In this document: positions 37,019 through 45,120 of the stretch, piece by piece
How positions within the stretch are numbered: the stretch's first letter is position 1
Layout: each line of letters opens with the position of its first letter
Source: Verrucomicrobiota bacterium
GTDB taxonomy: Bacteria; Verrucomicrobiota; Verrucomicrobiia; Limisphaerales; J093
DNA: 45,120 bases
Reading direction: 5' to 3'
Assembly: GCA_029556615.1 (NCBI GenBank)
Contig: JAKQDD010000090.1
Coordinates: 1 to 45,120, forward strand
Translations under genes and position numbers: made by a program
The notes under the pieces: model-generated
What the model was told of the DNA's origin: nothing
Seen by the model: only the letters and a program-made list of their open reading frames with translations
The model's database searches: none

Positions 37019-37021
37019 GCG

Positions 37022-37053
37022 GTGCGCCGGTGCGTTGGTGCGTTGGTGCGTTG
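37022..37053. repeat. Octamer tandem repeat
   Basis: Three identical copies of GTGCGTTG (37030-37053) follow a divergent GTGCGCCG unit, starting 3 nt after the S46 stop. The 37054-37158 remainder of the gap shows nothing recognised. Confidence 0.8.
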
Positions 37054-37158
37054 GCAGGGCTCGGTGTCCCCAGCGCGCCGGGCGAACCGGTGCGCAGACA
37101 TCGGATGCGACTCCTGCTCCCCTCGCCTCCGACAAAGAAGCAGGGACCGCGTCTTCGT

Positions 37159-39057
37159 TCACCACTCCGCCAGCGGCCGGATCACCGGCGTTGGCGCGGT
37201 GGGATCGGCCTCGGTGAGGGGGGTGAATTGCACCGCCACCCGCGTCCGCCGGACCGCAGGCAGGTGCACCGCGAGCTTCTGCACCCCGCGGTTGGCGTTC
37301 TGCCCCTCGGGTTGGGGCGACGAAGGCAGCGGCCGGGCGTCGAGGACGGCGAACCGGGCCTCCTCCGGCTCGATCAACTGCACCCGCAACCGCTTGCCGT
37401 CGGCGGTCAGCAGCGCGCCCCGATCGCCGTCGGCCAGCGCGACGCGGGCCGCCGTGTGGGCGAACCACCAAACCTCGGCCGGCTGGGCGCTCTCGATTTC
37501 GTCCTGCACCAGCACCTGCCGGCGTTGGCGCAGCTCGATCCCCCGCTTCACGCTGCCCGCCTGCCGCGCGTACGCAGCCGTCAAGTCCGCGACCGCAAAC
37601 GACCGCTCCGGGCGTGAAACAAAACGACCGATCACCGCCGCGGCTTTCGGGTCCTGGTCCGGTGCGCCCGTCGGGTTGATCACGAGCGTGTTGTGGCCCT
37701 CCGCGCGCAGCCGGTAGTACGTCCAGCGTTGCCCTCCGAAGTAGGCCGGCAGATTGTAGTTGTCCGCCCCCAGATCCACCAGCCAGCGCACCCCCAACGC
37801 GTCCAGCACGAACGTCCCCAGGTCCAGGTTGCTGTGGTTCGCCTTGTTGTCCCCGGCCTTGAAACCCAAAAACACCGCGTTGCGGTCGTTCCAGGCGCTG
37901 CGCAAGCAGACCATTTCCGCCCGCCGGAAGTGCCGGTCCAACGGGAGCTCCTCGGCCGCCCCGGATGTGTCCGCCAGCGAGGGATCGTACCACAACAGAT
38001 CCTGCGCATGCGGCGCCGCCAGCGGCAGTTGGTACCGACCGTACGCCGGACGCTCGAACCTCCGGGCCAGCCACCATAGCACCGGCGCCCGGATCGCTCC
38101 ATCCCCGCCGTCCGCATAGTTGAACGTCCGCCCCGTCGGGCCCGTGGCGTACACCGGAAACAGGCCCGCCTCGGCAAAACCCGCAATCCCGGAAAGCCCG
38201 AAATCGGTTCCCAGCGCGGTTTGCAGGGCCGCCAGGATCACTCCGTTGTAGCTCGTCGCGTAGTTCCAGTAGCCGGGCCCCTCCGCCCACGCGCCGTCCG
38301 GCCCATACTCGCGCATCGCCAGCTGCAGCGAGCGCAAGGCCGGCGACAGGAACTCGCCCGCCAACCCCGGCTCGACATCGGCCACAGCGAGCGCACCCAT
38401 GCCGATGCCACCGTTGCACACCTGGTTCCAGTTGTGCCGCGACCGCGTCCAGCCCCCGAACTTCTCCGTGCCCCGATGGCAGCCCACACCCAGTTTCAAG
38501 CCCTTCTCCAGGATCGCCCCGCGCCACCGCCCCCGCTGCTCCTCCGTCAACCCGTCGTACAACCAGTCGTAGGCGATCGCAAACGCATGCGTCATCTCCG
38601 CCGTGTCCAGGAAATGCCTCGGGTTCCAATCCGCAAACGCCGCCGCCGCGTCGAGCTCCCTCGCCACGCGATCCAGATACCGGCCTCCCCCCTCGAGACG
38701 CCAAAGCAGTCCCAACACATAAACGCGGTCCAGGACCCGCCGGCTCACCGACAACAACCGCAGCCCGTCCGGGATCTCGTACTTCGAGGGCTCGGACTTC
38801 AGTATCTCCTGGGCGCGCGCCCGGAGCCGCTCGTGCCATCCTTTGAGAATCGGATCCGTGGCCGCCCGCGACTTCAACCGGTCGAAGTCCTCCGCCGTGG
38901 CGAGCAGCCGCGGGTGCCCGGACCGCAATGTCTTCAGCAGATCCGGGCCGTCAGGGATCGGCACCGCCGGCGCCGCATCCGCCGCCGCCACCCGCAGAGT
39001 GCACGCGAGCCATAGCCCGCTGAGGATTCGCAGCCCGCCGAGGGGGAATTTCACCAT
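37159..39057 (-). CDS. Heparinase II/III-family polysaccharide lyase
   Basis: The 632-residue protein has a signal peptide (about 1-26, GLWLACTLRVAAADA). The alpha/alpha toroid carries RHNWNQVCNGG and YWNYATSYN with the catalytic tyrosine region. The beta-sandwich has KANHSNLDLGTFVLD and the histidine-rich EGHNTLVINP strand. This is the PL12/PL21-like layout; heparan, chondroitin, alginate and other uronates are possible substrates. ATG 39057 begins the signal peptide (38 residues into the longer ORF). It is probably periplasmic, and lies between the S46 peptidase and the histidine kinase gene without close coupling. Confidence 0.87.
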   Translation of the reverse strand: MVKFPLGGLRILSGLWLACTLRVAAADAAPAVPIPDGPDLLKTLRSGHPRLLATAEDFDRLKSRAATDPILKGWHERLRARAQEILKSEPSKYEIPDGLRLLSVSRRVLDRVYVLGLLWRLEGGGRYLDRVARELDAAAAFADWNPRHFLDTAEMTHAFAIAYDWLYDGLTEEQRGRWRGAILEKGLKLGVGCHRGTEKFGGWTRSRHNWNQVCNGGIGMGALAVADVEPGLAGEFLSPALRSLQLAMREYGPDGAWAEGPGYWNYATSYNGVILAALQTALGTDFGLSGIAGFAEAGLFPVYATGPTGRTFNYADGGDGAIRAPVLWWLARRFERPAYGRYQLPLAAPHAQDLLWYDPSLADTSGAAEELPLDRHFRRAEMVCLRSAWNDRNAVFLGFKAGDNKANHSNLDLGTFVLDALGVRWLVDLGADNYNLPAYFGGQRWTYYRLRAEGHNTLVINPTGAPDQDPKAAAVIGRFVSRPERSFAVADLTAAYARQAGSVKRGIELRQRRQVLVQDEIESAQPAEVWWFAHTAARVALADGDRGALLTADGKRLRVQLIEPEEARFAVLDARPLPSSPQPEGQNANRGVQKLAVHLPAVRRTRVAVQFTPLTEADPTAPTPVIRPLAEW

Positions 39058-39226
39058 GAGCTCAGCATAGCGTTTCCTCCGCCCGGATGACCAGACTGGA
39101 AATGGCCCTTCGCGAAGCCGCCTCTCCCGCTTCCCCAATCGGTGATCCGCCCCGAATCTGTGCGGAAACAACCCCTCGCCGATTCAGGACGGAGCGCAGA
39201 TTGCAGTCCCCGCGGAGCCGTCAAGT

Positions 39227-42200
39227 TCAGGGCACCAGCCGGCAACGGTAGAACTCCCGGTCCAGATCGGGAATGACCGGTTCGAGAAACAGCAGGGTGC
39301 CGGTGCCGTCGGTGAATTCGAGTTCCAGAGAGGGGAACCAGGCCGAGAAATCGGGGCTGCGCTCGAACAGGCAACTCTGATCCGGCTGGCCACCCAGGAG
39401 GAAGACATTGTGCTCGGCGGTCCGGTCGTAGGCGAGGAACTGGACGGGTGTCCGGACGGGGACGATCTGACTGCGGAGGATGATGCCTTCGACGCCGACG
39501 GCGAGGAGTTGGCCGTTGCCGGCGGCGGCGCCGAAGAGCGACTTGCGGGTAAGCGTTCCGAGGTTGGACCATGCGGTGAGGTTGGTGCTGGCGAGGACGG
39601 CGCCGCCGGTGCCGACCACGAACCAGGTGTTCTCGACAAAGGCGGCGTCGGTCAGCCATTCGGTGGTTCCGCTGGTCCGGGGCGTCCATTCCGAGCCCTC
39701 CGGGCTGGTGACGAGCGTGCCGTTTTCGCCCACGACCATCAGGATTCCGCCCAGGGAACGGGCCCGCCAGAGCCAGTTCGTGGTGGCGAGGGAGCGTGCG
39801 GTCCAGTGGGTGCCATCCGGGCTGGTCAACAGGGTGCCGGCGTCGCCCGTCGCCACAAAGCCGCCGGGGAAGGCCTCGACCGAGGAGAGGAAGGCTCCGG
39901 CGAGCGGCGGCTCGAGCGTCCACGCGAGGCCGTCGGGACTGGTGAGGAGCGTACCCCGGGCGCCGGTGGCCAGGAGAAGCCCGGGACCGGCGGTGATCCC
40001 CTGGAGATCGTTCGTGGTCGGGCGCGGCTCGATGACGGCCCATGTAACCCCGTTGGTGCTACGGAGGATGGTTCCGGCACTGCCCACGGCAACGAAGAGG
40101 TTGGTGGTTCCCGCCACGCCGAGGAGGACCGTGTTGGTGACCGTGTCCGGGACGAGGTCCAGGTCCCAGTCGATGCCATTGTCGCTCGCCATCACGGTGC
40201 CCCGGTCGCCGACGGCGAGGTAGAAGTCCGGTGTTCGCGCCACGGCCCAGAGCCACTGATGGACCGAGAGATTGGGTTCGTACCACAGCGTGTCGCCGGT
40301 GGCGTTCGTCTTATAGCCTTGGATCCAGAGGCCGGTCGCGCCTCCCAGCCAATAGGAGGCCCCATCCCAAAGCCCGCTGTAGTAATCCCACGGCGGCGCC
40401 GGGAAGGGCTTCGACGCGCGGAGCTCATCGGCCCAGGCCCCGCCCTCCTTGAGCCGGACCTCGGAATTGCCGGCGACGAGCTGGCTTGCGGAAGTGCCGG
40501 CGGCGGCAAAGAGAGCCTGGGTCGCCCCGCACGATTGGGCGGACCATGAGCTGCCGTTTTGACTGGTGAGAACGACGCCGCCGTCGCCGATGGCCCAGTA
40601 GCGGTCGCCGATCCAGGCCACGCGGTTGAGGTGCTGCGACACCCCGCTGTTGCGCTGGCGCCAGCTGCTGCCGGCGGGCTTGTTCATGATGAAGCCGCTT
40701 TCGCCCACCGCGACGAATCCCGGGTTCCCCCAGGCGACGCTCCGCAGCCAAGTCGAGTAGCCGGTGCTCGAGCGTGTCCACGTCACCGCATTGGTGCTGG
40801 TATAGACCGCGCCGTGGTCGCCGACCGCCACCACCGAATCCGGCGATGCCGCGACGCTCTCGAGCCAGTCTGTGGTTTCGAGTTCGACGAGGTAGAACTC
40901 GGTGGGGTGGTCGGAGAAGAGAACAGTCCCCTGCTCGCCGGTGACGACCATGCGTCCGCCGAGGAACGTCACGCCGCGCAGGCTCCGATCCGTATGGCTG
41001 TCCCGGAGAGTCCATGAATCGCCGTCGGTGCTGGTGAAGATCTGCCCGCGCTCGCCCACCTGGACGTAGAGACCCCCGGCGAAGGCCGCATCCGCGATAT
41101 TCGCCCCGTGGGGCGCCGGATTGGACCAGCGCCACGGCAGGACGTCGGCGACCGCCGGTTGCGGGCTTGTGCCGAGGATCAAAGCGAGGGCGAGCGCCAC
41201 GCCGGCGGGGCGGCTCGTGGCATCGCCCTTGGCCAGCAGGGACTGAGGCAGGACCAGTGCGAACACGCATCCCGCCGCCGTGCTGCGCCGGAGCTCGAGC
41301 ACGGCGCCCAGGTGCCGGGCGAGCTGCTGGCTGAGGGCGAGGCCGATCCCGTTGCCGCCTGGCTTGGTCGAGCGTCGGGGCACGAACAGGTCGCTGCCGA
41401 CTGCCTCCGGGAGCCCGGGCCCTTCATCGGCAACCTCGCAGACCACGCCCTCCCGGCACGGGTGGATTCGGAGACGAACCGTGCGGCTCCGGGGGGTGGC
41501 CTGCACGGCGTTCGTCAGCAGGTTTTCGAGAATCAGGAGCACGAGATTCGCGTCCCGGTTCGAGAGCGCGCCCTTGGCGGTGACCTGCGACTCGAAGAGC
41601 ACGCCGGTGGCGGCGGCGGCGGGGCGCGCCTTCGCGGCGATGACTTGGGCGAGCTCGGCCAGGGGGAGCTGATACTGGGTGCCGTCGGTCTGCTCGCCGA
41701 GAGCGCGCACGACTTCGCCGATGAGCGTCTGCATGCGCTGGGTGGCGCGCAGGGCGTCTTCCCAACCCTCATCGGCACCGGCATGGGCTGCCACGTAGCT
41801 CTGAAGGCCGGTCAGGGGACTGGTGAGACCGTGGAGGACATGAGCGGTGATCGCCCCGAGGGCGGAGGTCTTGGCGGCGAGGGCGAGCTCCTGGTTGGCG
41901 CGACGCAGGTCAGCCACGTGGCTCTGCAATTGGCGGTTGATGGCTTCGAGCCGGCGAAAGGCCCAGCCCAATCCCACGCTCAGAATGCCTCCGCCGACGA
42001 TGAAGACGATCAGGGCCTGGCGGGCGAGGTTGCGATCCAAGGCTGTCAGTTCCCGGGCGATGCCGGCTCCGTCGCGGATCAACTCTGCCGCGGCGAGCAC
42101 GTTGGTGCTGCCGGGTTCCCGGATCGGAATCAGCACCGAAAGCAAGGGAACGGACTGGCCTCCGGCCGCGCTGGGATCGGGGGGGACGAGGAACTCATCC

Positions 42201-42619
42201 GAGAGCCGGGCTGCCGGAGTGTAACGGCTGAACGGCTTCAACCGGGACAAGGCGGCATGTTCGGCGGGGGTGAGGGTTCTCTCCCTGACGAGAGTGGGCA
42301 CGGCGGCGACGAACTCGCCCCGGTCATCGAACAGGCGCGTGGCCACCACTCCCTCGCACAGCCTCGAAAGACGGAGGGCCAGGGTGAGCTGCCCGGCCGT
42401 CTCCTCGAGCTCGTGCGCGAGACCATCGGTGGACCCGGCCCCAAGGGATTCGACCGAGACCACCGCAGCCAGGACCTCGGCGTCGCGGTCGAGGATCTGG
42501 CGGCTGATGGTCGTGCGGAGCTGGTGGGTGCCCAAGGCGATCACGCTGGCAAGGGAGACCAGGGCCAGGGCAATGCCTAGCGAGGCGCGTTTCAGACCCA
42601 GTCGAGTCCTCAGGCTCAT
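39227..42619 (-). CDS. Histidine kinase fused to a secreted-type beta-propeller
   Basis: This single open frame of 1130 residues joins two modules. Residues 1-460 are a sensor histidine kinase: TM helices at about 12-31 and 201-222 enclose an extracytoplasmic domain. The H-box has H263 in VLHGLTSPLTGL (Gly where Glu is usual), the N-box is ENLLTNA (365-371), G1 is DEGPGL (398-403) and G2 is GNGIGLALS (422-430). Residues 472-492 (VALALALILGTSPQPAVAD) look like a signal peptide or TM3. Residues about 495-1060 are propeller blades of the form G-x-x-G-x-[IV]-x-x-S-x-[DN]-G-x-x-W. The end has the SPDFSAW ... EFYR domain. No in-frame ATG occurs at the junction and no stop divides the modules. No response regulator is adjacent. 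Confidence 0.85.
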   Translation of the reverse strand: MSLRTRLGLKRASLGIALALVSLASVIALGTHQLRTTISRQILDRDAEVLAAVVSVESLGAGSTDGLAHELEETAGQLTLALRLSRLCEGVVATRLFDDRGEFVAAVPTLVRERTLTPAEHAALSRLKPFSRYTPAARLSDEFLVPPDPSAAGGQSVPLLSVLIPIREPGSTNVLAAAELIRDGAGIARELTALDRNLARQALIVFIVGGGILSVGLGWAFRRLEAINRQLQSHVADLRRANQELALAAKTSALGAITAHVLHGLTSPLTGLQSYVAAHAGADEGWEDALRATQRMQTLIGEVVRALGEQTDGTQYQLPLAELAQVIAAKARPAAAATGVLFESQVTAKGALSNRDANLVLLILENLLTNAVQATPRSRTVRLRIHPCREGVVCEVADEGPGLPEAVGSDLFVPRRSTKPGGNGIGLALSQQLARHLGAVLELRRSTAAGCVFALVLPQSLLAKGDATSRPAGVALALALILGTSPQPAVADVLPWRWSNPAPHGANIADAAFAGGLYVQVGERGQIFTSTDGDSWTLRDSHTDRSLRGVTFLGGRMVVTGEQGTVLFSDHPTEFYLVELETTDWLESVAASPDSVVAVGDHGAVYTSTNAVTWTRSSTGYSTWLRSVAWGNPGFVAVGESGFIMNKPAGSSWRQRNSGVSQHLNRVAWIGDRYWAIGDGGVVLTSQNGSSWSAQSCGATQALFAAAGTSASQLVAGNSEVRLKEGGAWADELRASKPFPAPPWDYYSGLWDGASYWLGGATGLWIQGYKTNATGDTLWYEPNLSVHQWLWAVARTPDFYLAVGDRGTVMASDNGIDWDLDLVPDTVTNTVLLGVAGTTNLFVAVGSAGTILRSTNGVTWAVIEPRPTTNDLQGITAGPGLLLATGARGTLLTSPDGLAWTLEPPLAGAFLSSVEAFPGGFVATGDAGTLLTSPDGTHWTARSLATTNWLWRARSLGGILMVVGENGTLVTSPEGSEWTPRTSGTTEWLTDAAFVENTWFVVGTGGAVLASTNLTAWSNLGTLTRKSLFGAAAGNGQLLAVGVEGIILRSQIVPVRTPVQFLAYDRTAEHNVFLLGGQPDQSCLFERSPDFSAWFPSLELEFTDGTGTLLFLEPVIPDLDREFYRCRLVP

Positions 42620-42665
42620 GAAGACCTTGTTATGCTTGTTCGCCCTCTCCTCCTCGCCTCGCTAG

Positions 42666-42749
42666 AGTCCTCGACTTGTGGAATATGTGGCAAACAGGTC
42701 AAGTTTGGCCCCTGCCGTTCCAAACCCGCACCCCCCGCCTCCGAGGACT
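42666..42749 (+). repeat. Dispersed repeat module B, copy 2 (84 nt)
   Basis: Inverted termini AGTCCTCG and CGAGGACT bound a segment that matches 413-495 in reverse orientation. A further GCCTCGCTA lies directly upstream at 42656-42664, so B here is flanked by terminal words of module A on both sides. Confidence 0.8.
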
Positions 42750-42755
42750 CTACAT

Positions 42756-42842
42756 TAGCGAGGCGCGGAGGCAGGGTGCCCCGCTGCCCCCCACGGTTTC
42801 TCTGGACTGCATGTTCCATTGGTCTGAGGCGGCGCCTCGCTA
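42756..42842 (+). repeat. Dispersed repeat module A, copy 2 (87 nt)
   Basis: It has inverted termini TAGCGAGGC and GCCTCGCTA. Its last bases (42840-42842) are the TAG stop codon of the outer-membrane barrel gene read on the other strand, so the repeat supplies or abuts that stop. It fills most of the gap between the barrel gene and the kinase gene. Confidence 0.85.
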
Positions 42843-43973
42843 GAACTCAAACTCGATTCCGCCGCTGACGGTATTGGCTTTGTAGCGGTCGGTGTCGCGG
42901 TTGGACAGGGACTGTTCGTAGTCGTAGGCCGCGTAGAGACGCCAATGTCGGGAGAGCTGGCGCTGGCCGCGAACGGCGGCGTGGACGCTGGTGCGCTGAC
43001 GGGCCTGGGCATCAACAAGGCTGACCGGCTGGTTTGGGAACTCGAACCAGGCCACGGACGCCTCGGCGCTCAGCTCCCAGCCACCGGCCCGGTACCGGAG
43101 TTGTTCCGCGACCCGATACTGAGTGTAATCGTAATAGCCGGTGCCGTTATCCTGGCTGGACTCGAAGCTCAGGCGGGTTGTGCTTTGCCAGCGGCGTGGT
43201 TCGTCCCAGACCTGGATCCAGGCGAGTTCGACGGTCTGAGGGAGGTAACGGAGGCTGGTGCCGGACAGCGGAGCGCCGGTGGCATCGACTTTCTCCCGGG
43301 TATCGTAGAGGAGAGGTGACACTTGATAGCTCAGGGAGAGCTCGGAGCCTTGGCCGTAGTAATGTCCCACGCGCACTTGCGGTCCCGCCTGCCAGTAGTC
43401 ATCGAGGGGTTCGCGGAAGACGTAGCGGGAGCCCGAGACGTCCAGTCCGGCCCACCACGAGCCGACAGTGTTGCGGATTCCCTGCTCGAAGGTCAGCCCG
43501 TGGCCGAGCACCTGCTGGGGGAGGGATGTTCCGTACGTGGCGGAGACATCCATGACTTGATTGAGGAACGCATAGCGGAGCGTCGAGATGCTCTTCCAGC
43601 CGCGGCCCAGGAACCCGACGAACTCTCCCGAGACGGCGGCGTTTTGCTCGGCGTCGACGTCCGGCGTCGGATCGAAATAGCGGGTGTCGCTGCCGACAGC
43701 CATGAGGCTGATCTGCCAGTTGTTCCAGGGGAGCCGAAAGAGCATGACCTCGGCGCTGGCGATCTCGAAGGCGCTGTCCGGGGGATCCACATGGCTCAAG
43801 GTGAGGTTGTCCTTGTACCCGAAGCCCACGCCGACGGAGCCCGCGTGCTGCCAGAGGGGGAATCCCTCCGGCAACTCGAGGGACTCCGCGGCAAGAGGGG
43901 CAGGGAGATGGCTCACGGGGAGGAGTAAGAGTGCGACGGCGACGAGCGGGTGTTGAGCGAAGCGGGGTTTCAT
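42840..43973 (-). CDS. Outer-membrane beta-barrel protein
   Basis: The 377-residue protein has a signal peptide (about 1-29, ending PAPLAAESL) and a succession of amphipathic strands with aromatic girdle residues (VGVGFGYKDNLTLSH, LYAAYDYEQSLSN). It ends in the barrel-insertion signature GGIEFEF with a terminal phenylalanine. About 16-18 strands are plausible from the periodicity. Family identity is uncertain. ATG 43973. The preceding coiled-coil gene ends 76 nt upstream, so the two may be co-expressed at the envelope. The stop lies in the terminus of repeat module A. Confidence 0.85.
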   Translation of the reverse strand: MKPRFAQHPLVAVALLLLPVSHLPAPLAAESLELPEGFPLWQHAGSVGVGFGYKDNLTLSHVDPPDSAFEIASAEVMLFRLPWNNWQISLMAVGSDTRYFDPTPDVDAEQNAAVSGEFVGFLGRGWKSISTLRYAFLNQVMDVSATYGTSLPQQVLGHGLTFEQGIRNTVGSWWAGLDVSGSRYVFREPLDDYWQAGPQVRVGHYYGQGSELSLSYQVSPLLYDTREKVDATGAPLSGTSLRYLPQTVELAWIQVWDEPRRWQSTTRLSFESSQDNGTGYYDYTQYRVAEQLRYRAGGWELSAEASVAWFEFPNQPVSLVDAQARQRTSVHAAVRGQRQLSRHWRLYAAYDYEQSLSNRDTDRYKANTVSGGIEFEF

Positions 43974-44049
43974 CCACGCAACGGTGCGCCGGACGGCACG
44001 GGCCGTCCGGCGCGAGGGTCACCGAGGATGTGGCGGGCTGGCGGGTTCA

Positions 44050-44691
44050 TCACCGCCCCCGGGGGCCGGTGCCGCCGGTTTCACCGGAAGACGACCCCGG
44101 CGCGCCCACGCGATTCACCAGGCGCTGGTGATCGCGCAGTTGCTCGGCCATGCGGTCGCACTGCTCGCGCAATTGCTCGCGGAGGCGGGCTTGCTGTTGT
44201 TTCCACTGTTCCATCTGGGTCTTCAACTGCTGGCGGAGCCGCTGGCGCTCCTGCTCGGAGGCGCCCTTCATTTGCTGTTCGAGAACCCGTTGCTGCGCCA
44301 TGAACGCCTCCCGGTCCTGCTGGAACTGTCGGACCATCGCCTGGACGTCGGCCGGAGTGATCGGACCTCCCGGACGGGGACCTGGCGGCTCGACGCGGGC
44401 TCCGGTTTGGGGAGGCACCACCTGCTGTCGGGTGTCGACCTTCTTGGGGACCGGGCCATTCGAGAAGCGACTCGTGTTCTTCCACCACTCCCCCTCGGTC
44501 GCCGGGTCGCCAGTCGAGGTCGACCAATGGTTCTGGTATTGGGCAGAAGTGCCGGACGGGGAGCCGGTGTCGGACGGCGATCCGTCGCCGGACTGAGAGC
44601 CGCCCCCCTGATTCTGCTGGGCCAGGACGGCCTGGGCTGCCAGCAGCAGGACCAGGCTGGCCAGCCAGTGGATACTTGTGATTGCCTTCAT
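44050..44691 (-). CDS. Secreted coiled-coil protein
   Basis: The 213-residue protein has a signal peptide (about 1-25, LASLVLLLAAQAVLA|QQ), then a Gly/Ser-rich low-complexity segment and about 70 C-terminal residues of strongly charged, glutamine-rich heptads (EQQMKGASEQERQRLRQQL, QMEQWKQQQARLREQLREQ), a likely coiled coil. I do not recognise the family. ATG 44691 starts the signal peptide; the longer ORF runs through the promoter region. It probably acts in the periplasm with the barrel protein that follows. Confidence 0.75.
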   Translation of the reverse strand: MKAITSIHWLASLVLLLAAQAVLAQQNQGGGSQSGDGSPSDTGSPSGTSAQYQNHWSTSTGDPATEGEWWKNTSRFSNGPVPKKVDTRQQVVPPQTGARVEPPGPRPGGPITPADVQAMVRQFQQDREAFMAQQRVLEQQMKGASEQERQRLRQQLKTQMEQWKQQQARLREQLREQCDRMAEQLRDHQRLVNRVGAPGSSSGETGGTGPRGR

Positions 44692-44783
44692 CGTCTTATC
44701 GAGTTGTGCGGGCACTGATCCCGCTGCTGCATGATTCCAGGCAGGTTGCGTGCCATCCCGTGCGGTCCGCTCAGGGCAATTCC

Positions 44784-44812
44784 AATCTACTGGAATGCAA
44801 TCGGTTGTGCAA
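44784..44812 (-). promoter_or_regulatory. Candidate promoter with inverted-repeat operator
   Basis: Read on the minus strand, TTGCAC (44812-44807) and TAGATT (44789-44784) are 17 nt apart as weak -35 and -10 boxes, about 93 nt upstream of the coiled-coil gene. The inverted repeat ATTCCA-N6-TGGAAT (44779-44796) overlaps the -10 and could be an operator. Confidence 0.35.
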
Positions 44813-44899
44813 GAGGCTTGATCCCGGAGCACACAACAGCCTTGGGGAGTATTCGGTAATCCTCCCTCAGATTCGAGCGACGCTGGGAAATAGTCCCCC

Positions 44900-44984
44900 A
44901 GCGAGGCGCGGAAGCAGGGTGCCCCGCTGCCCCCAACGGTTCCTGTGGACTGCATGCTTCATGGGTCTGAGGCACGCCTCGCTA
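44900..44984 (+). repeat. Dispersed repeat module A, copy 3 (85 nt)
   Basis: Termini AGCGAGGC and GCCTCGCTA bound a copy in the same orientation as 42756-42842. No module B is detectable next to it. It lies about 210 nt upstream of the coiled-coil gene start. Confidence 0.85.
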
Positions 44985-44990
44985 GTGTGG

Positions 44991-45011
44991 TGTCCCTCAA
45001 ATGGGTGGACA
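44991..45011. mobile_element. Possible insertion-sequence end
   Basis: TGTCCCTCAAATGGGTGGACA (TGTCC ... GGACA) resembles ends I associate with some IS3/IS481-type elements. It directly follows repeat A copy 3. No transposase frame is visible in the remaining 45012-45120, where I see nothing else. Confidence 0.25.
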
Positions 45012-45120
45012 TTCGCGGCCAGGAGTTTTGCCGCCAGACAAGGACTTCGGCGAGCTCAGTCGAGCCGCGCGAGCGACGAGCATATCCGCAGAGATCTGTG
45101 AGAAGCGAGCAACGCCGTCT

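Noticed and set aside
41100..41300. Kinase and propeller as two separate genes
   Set aside because: There is no in-frame stop or ATG at the junction. The nearby ATG is in another frame that stops after 14 codons, so one ORF was annotated, with the caveat noted.
41108..42580. 490-residue plus-strand frame
   Set aside because: It is antisense to the histidine-kinase half with intact H-, N- and G-boxes.
19650..44852. Shared 12-mer GGGGAGTATTCG upstream of the PQQ and coiled-coil genes
   Set aside because: It is one short word at different distances from the two starts, so it is probably chance.

Overview
The window looks like part of a chromosome from a high-GC member of the Verrucomicrobiota (perhaps the Limisphaerales/Pedosphaerales branch). 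This is an inference from gene content: secreted RCC1-type and PQQ-type beta-propellers, a prepilin-like protein with an H-X9-DG-type motif, heparinase II/III, an S46 peptidase, and a recurrent C-terminal S-x-DL-x-x-W ... FYR domain on secreted proteins. No rRNA, tRNA or CRISPR array was seen. Nearly all long ORFs antisense to the listed genes are GC-driven shadows.

Layout. 1-500: a doubtful small ORF and a two-part dispersed repeat (modules A and B). 496-6726: a secreted RCC1/Ig protein, ribosomal protein S1 (rpsA), and divergently an isolated atpD-atpC pair (F1 beta and epsilon). 6841-7815: a uroporphyrinogen decarboxylase-family protein. 7987-15051: a co-directional signalling block consisting of an ABCG-type transporter with an FHA-like N-terminus, a small secreted LEA/WHy-like protein, an FHA/zinc-ribbon/Ser-Thr kinase, a PP2C phosphatase and an FHA pseudokinase. 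Converging on it (15136-17608) is a two-gene operon for a rhomboid protease and a secreted protein with a TIKI/ChaN-like N-terminus and a polymorphic-toxin-like C-terminus. 17690-20785: a small-gene island with a duplicated gene tail, an AbiEii-like nucleotidyltransferase and a small partner, interrupted by a PQQ-propeller gene.

20801-26911: pseudopilin-like protein, membrane-anchored SGNH hydrolase, mutS and an aldose epimerase. 26912-27745 is mostly repeat and hairpin DNA. 27746-34788: VanZ and RidA/chorismatase-like proteins (4-nt overlap), a Calx-beta protein, thiH-thiS (4-nt overlap), an MFS transporter and a lipoate ligase. 34925-39057: S46 dipeptidyl peptidase and heparinase II/III. 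39227-42619: one uninterrupted ORF joining a transmembrane histidine kinase to a secreted-type beta-propeller. 42666-45120: a second A/B repeat copy, an outer-membrane barrel gene, a secreted coiled-coil gene, a third A repeat and an IS-end-like sequence at the edge.

The parts most worth a second look are the FHA kinase/phosphatase/pseudokinase block with its neighbouring rhomboid/toxin-like operon, the kinase-propeller fusion, and the A/B repeat family.
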